From JAZNGX01 sp045576675 (GTDB lineage: Bacteria > Bacillota > Clostridia > Monoglobales > Firm-18): a stretch of 12,763 nucleotides of DNA. Positions 6,020-12,763 of the stretch are shown piece by piece; the stretch's first letter is position 1, and each line of letters begins with the position of its first letter. The notes under the pieces were generated by a model. The model was not told where the DNA came from and did no database searches. It saw only the letters and a program-made list of their open reading frames with translations. The translations under genes were made by a program, and so were the position numbers. The stretch covers positions 1 through 12,763 of the forward strand of contig JAZNGX010000170.1 in assembly GCA_045576675.1 (NCBI GenBank), read 5' to 3'.

Positions 6020-7378
6020 ATGAATATTATAATAATTGGTATAGGAAAAATCGGTGAAAAGCTTACAGAGCTTTTAAGCCGCGAACAACAGCATAATATA
6101 ACTGTTGTAGATACAAAAAGAGCTGTTCTTCAGGATGTGGTTAACAGCTATGATGTTATGGGTGTTACAGGTAATGGTGCAAGTATTGATACATTAAAAG
6201 AAGCGGGGATAACAGATGCAGATATTCTTATTGCTGTCACTGGGTCAGACGAAATCAATCTTCTTATGTGCCTTATTGCAAGAAAACTCAGTAAATGCAA
6301 CACCATAGCACGTGTAAGAAATCCAGAATATACTAAAGAAGTTCAGTTGTTTAAGGAAGATTTAGGTCTTGCGATGATTATCAACCCCGAATATACTGCT
6401 GCGACAGCTATTGCAAGAACACTACGGTTTCCATCTGCTATACAAATTGATACCTTTGCTAAAGGCAGAGTCGAAATATTAAAGTTTAAAATTAATGAAA
6501 ACTCCGTTCTTAATAATTTAAAACTTCTTGAAATGAATCAGAAGCTAAACACAAATGTCCTTGTCTGTGGTGTAGAACGTGGTGACGAAGTATTTATTCC
6601 TGGTGGTGAATTTGTTTTAAAAGCTGACGACCTTATCAGCATTGTTGCAACTATCGAAGATGCATCATTCTTTATTAAAAAAATCGGTATTAAGACTAAC
6701 AAAGTAAAGGATACAACTATAGTGGGCGGCGGAACCACTGCTGTATATCTGGCAAACAGACTGATAAAAGCAGGAATCAGCGTAAAAATTATCGAAAACA
6801 ATCCTGCCAGATGCGAAGCACTGTGCAGTATGGTGCCAAAAGCAGATATAATTAATGGTGATGGTACTGAAAACAGATTACTCCTTGAAGAAGGAATTGA
6901 AAATGCAGAATCATTCGTTGCACTAACCGGAATTGATGAAGAAAACATACTTTTATCACTATATGTTAAATCTAAAACTCAAGGTAAGATAATTACAAAA
7001 ATCAACAGAATAGCTTATGAGGACGTTATAAGTCATCTTGGGCTTGATACAATTATTTATCCAAAGGATTTAGCTGCTGAAAACATAGTACGTTTTGTCC
7101 GTGCGAAAAACAATACAATTGGCAGCAATATAGAAACAATGCATTACATATTGGATGGTAAGGCTGAAGCTTTGGAGTTTCGTATAAAGGACAATAGCCC
7201 GGTTCTTAACAAAACAATTGAAAGTCTTCCGTTAAAACCAGGAATACTGATTGCCTGCATAACAAGAAGTGGACAGGTAATTACTCCGCGAGGCAAAGAT
7301 ACGATTTTAGCAGGAGATACAGTTATAGTTGTAACAACAAGTACAGGATTTTCTGACATAAGTGATATTCTTAAGTAG
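6020..7378 (+). CDS. trkA: Trk potassium uptake regulatory subunit TrkA
   Basis: TrkA is the cytoplasmic, nucleotide-binding ring that gates the TrkH potassium channel. The 452 residues show the duplicated RCK layout typical of full-length TrkA. The first Rossmann domain begins GIGKIGEKL (residues 7-15, glycines G7, G9, G12) with an acidic residue D31 at the end of the second strand. Its RCK-C domain spans about 135-218. The second Rossmann domain begins IVGGGTTAVYLA (234-245) with E259 in the matching acidic place, and its RCK-C domain ends the protein. The ATG is 9 bases past GAGGAG. trkH follows after 10 bases, and the strong promoter upstream drives both. The RCK-C domains are a known place for c-di-AMP binding in some Firmicute relatives, which cannot be judged here. 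Confidence 0.96.
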   Translation: MNIIIIGIGKIGEKLTELLSREQQHNITVVDTKRAVLQDVVNSYDVMGVTGNGASIDTLKEAGITDADILIAVTGSDEINLLMCLIARKLSKCNTIARVRNPEYTKEVQLFKEDLGLAMIINPEYTAATAIARTLRFPSAIQIDTFAKGRVEILKFKINENSVLNNLKLLEMNQKLNTNVLVCGVERGDEVFIPGGEFVLKADDLISIVATIEDASFFIKKIGIKTNKVKDTTIVGGGTTAVYLANRLIKAGISVKIIENNPARCEALCSMVPKADIINGDGTENRLLLEEGIENAESFVALTGIDEENILLSLYVKSKTQGKIITKINRIAYEDVISHLGLDTIIYPKDLAAENIVRFVRAKNNTIGSNIETMHYILDGKAEALEFRIKDNSPVLNKTIESLPLKPGILIACITRSGQVITPRGKDTILAGDTVIVVTTSTGFSDISDILK

Positions 7379-7388
7379 AGGTTAAAAA

Positions 7389-8825
7389 ATGAATTATAGA
7401 ATCATTCTTTATATTTTAGGTTGGGTTACAAATATCGAAGGGGCTTGTATGCTTCTTCCGCTTCTATGCTCATTTGTTTATGATGAACCAAAAAAGTGGG
7501 TATTTGCAGTATGTGCTTTAATTTGTATAATTATTGGTATACCATTAACTATAACCGGCAGAAAAAACAAATCAATGTTTGCAAAAGAAGGCCTTGTGTC
7601 TGTTGCATTAAGCTGGATTGTAATCAGTATATTAGGTGCATTACCATTTGTGCTTTCAGGTTCAATCACAAATTTTATTGATGCTCTATTTGAAACAGCA
7701 TCTGGTTTTTCAACAACAGGAGCATCAATACTAAATGACGTTGAAATACTACCAAAATCAATTCTTTTCTGGAGAAGCTTTACACATTGGATAGGTGGTA
7801 TGGGTGTTATTGTATTTCTTGTTGCAATTTTACCAAAAGCAAGTGGTACAAGTCTGCATCTTATAAAAGCAGAAAGCCCCGGGCATTCTGTAAGCAAATT
7901 AGTTCCAAAGGTAAAATCAACAGCAAAAATACTGTACACTATTTATCTTTCACTTTCAGTGCTAGAGATTGTATTGCTAAAACTTGGTGGTCTTGATACC
8001 TTTTCTTCCATCACCTTAACTTTTGGCACTGCAGGCACAGGTGGATTCTCTGTACTTAATTCAGGCATTGCTGCCTATTCATCTTACGTTCAGATAGTAA
8101 TAACAGTATTTATGGTTATATTTGGCATAGACTTTACTTTTTATTATCTTTTGCTTATGCGTAAGATTAAAACTGCTTTCAAAATGGAAGAAGTCATTAC
8201 GTATGTAAGTATAATTTTGATTTCAATTTTACTTATAACCATTAATATCAGAGCTATGTTTCCAACTGTAGGAGAAGCTATAAAGCACAGTGCTTTTCAG
8301 GTATCGTCGATTATTACAACAACTGGTTATTCTACTGTTGACTTTGACCTTTGGCCACAGTTTTCGAAAACAATACTGGTATTATTGATGTTTTGTGGTG
8401 CTTGCACAGGAAGCACCGGAGGTGGTATTAAGGTTTCAAGAATTACATTGCTTATTAAAAGCTTAATAAAAGAAATCAAGGTGCTTGCTCACCCCAAAAG
8501 CACAATAAAAGTGAAAATGAACGGAAAAATATTAGAGCATGAAACCTTACGTGGAATCAATGTGTTTTTTGTATCGTATATGCTTGTTTTTTCACTTGCA
8601 TTTCTAATAATCAGTCTGGATAACCTTGATTTTGCGACTAATTTTACCGCTATTGTTGCAACATTGAGCAATATTGGTCCAGGACTTGGTTTGGTTGGTC
8701 CGACCTGCAATTTTTCTGTTTATTCCCCTCTCTCAACATTCGTACTTACACTTGTTATGTTGATTGGCAGGCTTGAAATATTCCCTATACTCGTGTTATT
8801 TTCAAAAAACACTTGGAATAAATAG
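7389..8825 (+). CDS. trkH: Trk potassium uptake channel subunit TrkH
   Basis: TrkH is the membrane pore of the Trk potassium system. The 478 residues are hydrophobic, with the four repeated membrane-loop-membrane units of the family. The selectivity-filter loops are visible in order: GFSTTGAS (106-113), GTAGTGGFS (213-221), TTTGYS (310-315) and SNIGPG (427-432). The intramembrane gating loop reads GACTGSTGGGIK (337-348). R461, in GRLEIFP near the C-terminus, matches the arginine that partly blocks the pore in the characterised Vibrio TrkH. The start ATG follows AGAGG with 7-base spacing, and the SD overlaps the trkA stop, so the two genes are tightly linked. A KtrB-type channel is less likely because the partner is the long, double-RCK TrkA rather than a short KtrA. 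The gene ends 1 base before a long palindrome that should terminate transcription. Confidence 0.96.
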   Translation: MNYRIILYILGWVTNIEGACMLLPLLCSFVYDEPKKWVFAVCALICIIIGIPLTITGRKNKSMFAKEGLVSVALSWIVISILGALPFVLSGSITNFIDALFETASGFSTTGASILNDVEILPKSILFWRSFTHWIGGMGVIVFLVAILPKASGTSLHLIKAESPGHSVSKLVPKVKSTAKILYTIYLSLSVLEIVLLKLGGLDTFSSITLTFGTAGTGGFSVLNSGIAAYSSYVQIVITVFMVIFGIDFTFYYLLLMRKIKTAFKMEEVITYVSIILISILLITINIRAMFPTVGEAIKHSAFQVSSIITTTGYSTVDFDLWPQFSKTILVLLMFCGACTGSTGGGIKVSRITLLIKSLIKEIKVLAHPKSTIKVKMNGKILEHETLRGINVFFVSYMLVFSLAFLIISLDNLDFATNFTAIVATLSNIGPGLGLVGPTCNFSVYSPLSTFVLTLVMLIGRLEIFPILVLFSKNTWNK

Positions 8826-8826
8826 T

Positions 8827-8869
8827 AAAGAGCTATATCAAAATGAATTCATTTTGATATAGCTCTTTT
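8827..8869. terminator. Bidirectional terminator: 42-bp perfect palindrome
   Basis: Bases 8827-8868 form a perfect palindrome with 21-bp arms and GAATTC at the centre. It starts with AAAGAGCTATATC and ends with GATATAGCTCTTT. On the plus strand it ends in TTTT (8866-8869), just after trkH. On the minus strand it ends in TTT and lies about 40 bases past sbcC. It is placed between two converging operons, as expected for a shared terminator. The T-runs are short, so efficiency is uncertain, but the stem is very long. Confidence 0.8.
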
Positions 8870-8909
8870 GGCTTATGGAAAACTGGTACGTAATGTACAA
8901 ATTCTTTTC

Positions 8910-11654
8910 TTATAATGAAAGTTTAACAGTGCTTCCTCCGCTTTTTTCTTTTTTAACAATTACTTGTTTATCAATCATATTTCGTAATTCGTCAACGTGT
9001 GAGATAATTCCTATCAATCTGTTGCTTTGAGTAAGGCTGTAAAGTGCTTTCATAGCATGTGACAGTGTATCTTCGTCAAGTGAACCAAACCCCTCATCAA
9101 CAAACATTGTATCAAGATGTATACCACCGGCAGACATTTGTATCTCTTCAGACATACCTAGAGCAAGAGACAAAGATGCGATAAAAGACTCTCCGCCGGA
9201 AAGTGTTTTAACGCTTCTTACGCTACCGTTATAATGGTCTGTTACGTCGAGTTCAAGTCCTGTCTGGCTCTTAAGATTCTCAGCAGTTACCCTTCTTTTT
9301 AAATCGTATTTGCCGTCTGTCATCCTCATAAGGTGTATATTTGCACGTCTTATAATCCTGTCAAAATAATTAATCTGGATATATGTTTCTAACGTTATTC
9401 TTTCTTTACCTGAAATCGCACCGTTTACTGTGTCAGACAACATTTTAACCCATGCCCATCTTTTATCGAGTTCAACAATGTCAGCAGACTTTTCAATTAT
9501 GTTGTTCTTTATTGATTTGTTGCTAATTAGTCTAGAACTAACAATTTTAAGCCTTTCGTTAATTATTTGCTTTTCTTTTTGAAGTTCTTCTCGAGTGGTT
9601 TTAAGCAAAGATATATCAATAAATTCACTGTCGTCAACTAAAAACTTCAACTGCTTAATTTTTGAATTGATTTCAACTTTATCTTTTTCACATTTAGTAT
9701 ACTTTTCGAGCGCATCAGTAATTTCTTTCTGTAATCCATCAGCTTTGCTTATTAATATGCTGATTTCGTTGTTTGCAGCAGTTAAATCAGGATATTTTAG
9801 CTTATTTATCAGCAGATTTTGTTGTTTTAAAAGCTCTGTACATTTTGCTTCAAGTGCAGCTATCCTCTCTCTGTTTAAAGCAATGGTCTTTTCGAGGTTA
9901 GTAATTTCGTCCTTCTTGTTAATTAACAACTGCTCAAGCCTGTTTTTTTCGTCAATTTTATCATCTTCGGCTTTTAACTCAATATTGATTTTACTTAAAG
10001 CATTTAGATGCTTTTTAATTTCAACATCAATATCATCCGTTATTTTTAGGTCAACAAGCTTTTGGTTAATTGACTGTTCGAATGTAATTACAGTTCCTCT
10101 TAAAACTCCTGTTTCCTCACTAAGTTTATTTGCTTTATTCTGAAGATTTGAAGCATATTCTTCTGCCGTTTTAACTTCTGCTTCATCAGGAGAATCAATT
10201 GTTTTGCTTGCCTTACTTGGGTGAACAGTTGAGCCGCATACAGGGCATGGATTGCCCTCGCTTAAGCTTTCAGCCATAATTCCTGCTTGTTCATCATTAA
10301 ATGCTTTTCGCAATTTATACGAGGCTTCTTTTGCTTTCTCAGCATTTTTAGCTGCATTTGAATATTCTTGCTTAGAATATTCATATTTAGTACGCAAAGC
10401 ATCAAGCTTGTTATACTCATCTGCAATTGATTTAAGGCTCGATATTTTATCTTCAATCACTTGTTTATTATATAAAAGCTTTTCTTTATTTTCAACAGAA
10501 TAATTTAATGACGCCAAAGTATTTTCTGCATTTTGCTTATCTACGTTCAAATTATTAATCATTTCAAATATTTCATTATTACTATTATTTGTTATGCTTA
10601 ATAAATGTTCAGAATTATTAAACTCAGAAATTAATACTTCAAGCTCATTATACAACGGCAGTTCGGCTTCAATTTCTGTGATTTTCTTTCGGTATTCTTC
10701 AACTTTTATGTTCTTATTCTGCTGCTCGTTGTTAATACTTTCCAACTTTGTAAATTCAGCATCAATATTCGTTTTGGCTTTGTATGCTGCTATCAACTCT
10801 TCCTTAGCTTTATTCTGTTCGTTTGCTCGTGAAATCTCAGCAGTAATACGTTCGTTTTCACAATCAATTTTTAATAATTTTTCATCAAGAAGATTATGCT
10901 CAGAACTGTCAGCATCAATTAAACGGTCAATTAATTCCATTATGTCATTTGTCATCAACTCACCATTTTTTGCTTTAATTACTTCATCATAAAAAGGACT
11001 GTTATTACTGCAAACAATGCTGTTTGCAAAATGTTTCAAAATTAATTTAACAGCTTCGCGGTCTTTTTCAACTGAACTGAATTCCGCTTTCAATCGTTCT
11101 TGAAAGCACTTATAATTCTCTGTCTTGAATATATCACGAAAAATCGTTTGTCTATCTTTGGTATCAGCAAGCAAAAGCTTTAAAAAATCCCCCTGTGCAA
11201 TCATCGCTATTTGTGAAAACTGCTTTCTGTCAACACACATAATTTCACGTATAGCTTTATCAACTTCGTTTTTCTTAGTCACAACACTTCCGTCAGGATA
11301 CTTAAGCTCTGCATTAGCTTTTTCAGTTGTTACTCCATCGCCACGACTTTTCTTTCGCATATATTCAGGATTTCTTTTAACAACATAAATGTTTTCACCG
11401 TAACTGAACGTAAGTTCAACCTCTGTCGGAGTATAGTCATCAGCATATTTTGAGCGTAACATAGATACTTCTCTTATATCACCGCTGGGTTCACCATAAA
11501 GCGCATATGTTACAGCATCGAAGATTGTAGTTTTTCCTGCCCCTGTGTCACCTGTGATCAGGTACAAGCCGTTTTTGCCAATTTTGTCAAAATCAATAAC
11601 TGTCTTTGATGCATATGGTCCAAAGGCTGAAATAACAAGCTTTAACGGTCTCAT
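8910..11654 (-). CDS. sbcC: SbcC, ATPase subunit of the SbcCD nuclease (Rad50 family)
   Basis: SbcC is the SMC-like ATPase that, with SbcD, opens DNA hairpins and cuts protein-blocked or double-strand ends. The 914 residues are slightly short for the family (often 1000 or more), mainly through shorter coiled coils. The N-terminal half-domain contains Walker A GDTGAGKT (35-42). A long heptad-rich coiled coil runs from about 180 to 790. It is broken by the zinc hook C470-P-V-C473 that joins two SbcC dimers. The C-terminal half holds the ABC signature LSGGES (818-823), Walker B ending in D853-E854, the D-loop SLD (858-860) and switch H886. The start ATG overlaps the sbcD stop (ATGA, 11651-11654), so translation is coupled. 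A GGGGTG sequence about 8 bases upstream can act as ribosome binding site. The assignment is secure. Confidence 0.97.
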   Translation of the reverse strand: MRPLKLVISAFGPYASKTVIDFDKIGKNGLYLITGDTGAGKTTIFDAVTYALYGEPSGDIREVSMLRSKYADDYTPTEVELTFSYGENIYVVKRNPEYMRKKSRGDGVTTEKANAELKYPDGSVVTKKNEVDKAIREIMCVDRKQFSQIAMIAQGDFLKLLLADTKDRQTIFRDIFKTENYKCFQERLKAEFSSVEKDREAVKLILKHFANSIVCSNNSPFYDEVIKAKNGELMTNDIMELIDRLIDADSSEHNLLDEKLLKIDCENERITAEISRANEQNKAKEELIAAYKAKTNIDAEFTKLESINNEQQNKNIKVEEYRKKITEIEAELPLYNELEVLISEFNNSEHLLSITNNSNNEIFEMINNLNVDKQNAENTLASLNYSVENKEKLLYNKQVIEDKISSLKSIADEYNKLDALRTKYEYSKQEYSNAAKNAEKAKEASYKLRKAFNDEQAGIMAESLSEGNPCPVCGSTVHPSKASKTIDSPDEAEVKTAEEYASNLQNKANKLSEETGVLRGTVITFEQSINQKLVDLKITDDIDVEIKKHLNALSKINIELKAEDDKIDEKNRLEQLLINKKDEITNLEKTIALNRERIAALEAKCTELLKQQNLLINKLKYPDLTAANNEISILISKADGLQKEITDALEKYTKCEKDKVEINSKIKQLKFLVDDSEFIDISLLKTTREELQKEKQIINERLKIVSSRLISNKSIKNNIIEKSADIVELDKRWAWVKMLSDTVNGAISGKERITLETYIQINYFDRIIRRANIHLMRMTDGKYDLKRRVTAENLKSQTGLELDVTDHYNGSVRSVKTLSGGESFIASLSLALGMSEEIQMSAGGIHLDTMFVDEGFGSLDEDTLSHAMKALYSLTQSNRLIGIISHVDELRNMIDKQVIVKKEKSGGSTVKLSL

Positions 11655-12763
11655 ACTTTATCACCCCATATTTCTTCTAAAAGTGTTTTTGAAAGCTGAT
11701 TTTGCTCTAACGACATTTCGCAACCATTTTGCATCTCAAAAAAATTGTTAAGCAGTTCATACGGAGTTTTGTTTTCCGTATATAATTCAGTGTTAATTTC
11801 AGCACTATGCTTTGTGCGTGAATTCTCATAATCAAGCTTTAAAATATTTGGATATATTGCTCTTAACCTTGCCATTGCATCTGGAACATCTTCCTCGTCA
11901 GTTAATACGATTCTTAAATAATCATTAACGTTGGTATTTTTATAATTAGCTCTTAAAGTCAGTTCATTATATGTTCCTTTGATTTCACGCATATCCCTTA
12001 ATGGTATAAGTGGTATTGCTCTGATTTTAATATCTTGTTTACCTGAAATTTCTACAAGTGTAACTGACTTAATATGGTCTTTTTCTGAAAACGAGTATTT
12101 TAAAGGTGTTCCACAATATCTGACAGATTCTCTTGATATATGCTGCGGTCCGTGAATGTGACCTAATGCAACATAATCAAATTTGTCAAATGCAGTAACA
12201 TCAATATTATCAGTACCACCAACCGATATTTCTTCCGAATCAGAACGCTTTGCACCGGTAACAAATTGATGTGTAACAAGAATATTTACTTTGTTTTCAT
12301 TAAGGTTCATATTTGAAATTGCCACATTAATCGCATCTGTGTATGTGCTAATATCCTCATCAGCATAAAACTGCCTAACATTTGCAGGTTTAATAAACGG
12401 GAGCATATAGATATTTACACCATCAACTTCAATCGGTTTAACGTGCCCGTTGTAGACAGGGGAAACATACACATTACTTGTTATCAATAGCCTTCCTCCA
12501 AACGCAAGCCGTTCAGGTGAATCATGGTTTCCGCTTATAATAAATACTTTTACCAAGCGTTCTGAAAGTGTTACAAGAAAGCTGTCGAAAAGCTTCACAG
12601 CTTCGGCAGTAGGTATCGGCTTGTCATAAACATCACCGGCAATAATTACTGCATCAGGATTTTCATTATCAATTATTTTGATTATCTCATTAAATATATA
12701 CTTTTGGTCATCTAAAAGCGAAACTTCGTTAATACGCTTACCAATATGTAAATCTGATAAATG
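11651..12763 (-). CDS. sbcD: SbcD, nuclease subunit of SbcCD (Mre11 family), N-terminal end cut by window
   Basis: SbcD is the Mn-dependent phosphoesterase that gives the SbcCD complex its exo- and endonuclease activity. The open frame continues to the right edge. The visible 370 residues begin HLSDLHIGKR, so only about four residues (such as M-K-x-x) are missing. Internal codon GTG at 12596-12598 is not the start, since the family motifs lie upstream of it. Metal-site motifs, numbered from the first visible residue, are SDLH (D4, H6), IAGDVYD (D44), GNHD (N79, H80), THQF (H165) and GHIHG (H202, H204). The C-terminal part, from about residue 240, is the capping domain plus the region that contacts SbcC. 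The gene overlaps sbcC by 4 bases. Its promoter lies outside the window. Confidence 0.96.
   Translation of the reverse strand, partial: HLSDLHIGKRINEVSLLDDQKYIFNEIIKIIDNENPDAVIIAGDVYDKPIPTAEAVKLFDSFLVTLSERLVKVFIISGNHDSPERLAFGGRLLITSNVYVSPVYNGHVKPIEVDGVNIYMLPFIKPANVRQFYADEDISTYTDAINVAISNMNLNENKVNILVTHQFVTGAKRSDSEEISVGGTDNIDVTAFDKFDYVALGHIHGPQHISRESVRYCGTPLKYSFSEKDHIKSVTLVEISGKQDIKIRAIPLIPLRDMREIKGTYNELTLRANYKNTNVNDYLRIVLTDEEDVPDAMARLRAIYPNILKLDYENSRTKHSAEINTELYTENKTPYELLNNFFEMQNGCEMSLEQNQLSKTLLEEIWGDKV

Noticed and set aside
7478..7939. A 153-codon minus-strand open frame opposite trkH
   Set aside because: It lies antisense to a clear TrkH sequence, has no family resemblance and is unlikely to be expressed.
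9595..10992. Several plus-strand open frames of 80-180 codons opposite sbcC
   Set aside because: They are antisense shadows of the coiled-coil gene: Ser/Phe/Leu-rich, with no recognisable domains, and sbcC is unmistakable on the minus strand.
11009..11028. Inverted repeat TGCAAACA / TGTTTGCA with a 4-base loop
   Set aside because: It lies inside the sbcC coding region, has only 8-bp AT-rich arms and no T-run, and is expected by chance in sequence of this length and composition.
12596..12598. GTG codon as an apparent start of sbcD
   Set aside because: The frame stays open to the right edge, and the SDLHIG and GDVYD motifs of the family lie upstream of it, so it is an internal valine.
1..12763. 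CRISPR arrays, tRNA or rRNA genes, insertion sequences, phage or toxin-antitoxin genes
   Set aside because: I looked for direct-repeat arrays, tRNA-like folds, transposase motifs and small paired genes and saw none. Nearly all sequence is accounted for by conserved housekeeping or stress genes.

Overview
The window looks like a contig fragment from a low-GC, strictly anaerobic or microaerophilic Firmicute, most likely a gut Clostridia member (Oscillospirales/Eubacteriales-like). The evidence is the AT-rich base composition, purine-rich GGAGG-type ribosome binding sites, sigma-A type promoters and gene content: a rubredoxin/flavodiiron pair, clostridial-type GlgB/GlgC, TrkAH and SbcCD. This placement is by inference, because no 16S rRNA or other marker is present. 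The first 22 bases read as leftover sequencing adapter of the MGI/BGI DNBSEQ type, so the left edge is a true contig end and the source is probably a shotgun metagenome or isolate assembly.

Layout, left to right. (1) Bases 23-3096, minus strand: recO, glgB and glgC lie in that transcriptional order, with 11- and 6-base gaps. A recombination-mediator gene leads a glycogen-synthesis pair. glgC is cut by the contig end. (2) Bases 3206-5924, minus strand: a promoter, then ferritin, a ZIP metal transporter, rubredoxin and a flavodiiron O2/NO reductase, then a hairpin terminator. This reads as an iron-handling and oxygen-defence cluster. (3) Bases 5866-6019: a short divergent promoter region with two well-formed sigma-A promoters back to back. 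(4) Bases 5969-8869, plus strand: the trkA-trkH potassium-uptake operon, ending in a 42-bp perfect palindrome that can serve as a terminator for both converging operons. (5) Bases 8910-12763, minus strand: sbcD-sbcC with an ATGA overlap, encoding the Mre11/Rad50-type nuclease. sbcD lacks only about four N-terminal codons at the right edge.

How the genes work together. RecO loads RecA during gap repair and SbcCD processes DNA ends and hairpins, but the two repair loci sit in separate transcription units. GlgC makes ADP-glucose and GlgB branches the glucan. In the second block, ferritin stores Fe(II), the ZIP protein moves divalent metal, and rubredoxin probably feeds electrons to the flavodiiron protein, which reduces O2 (or NO) without releasing reactive species. 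TrkA gates the TrkH potassium channel.

All genes here belong to recognised families. I did not find a convincing undescribed system. The points most worth following are the adapter remnant, the compact iron/oxygen operon with a possible PerR-like operator, and the long perfect palindrome between trkH and sbcC.
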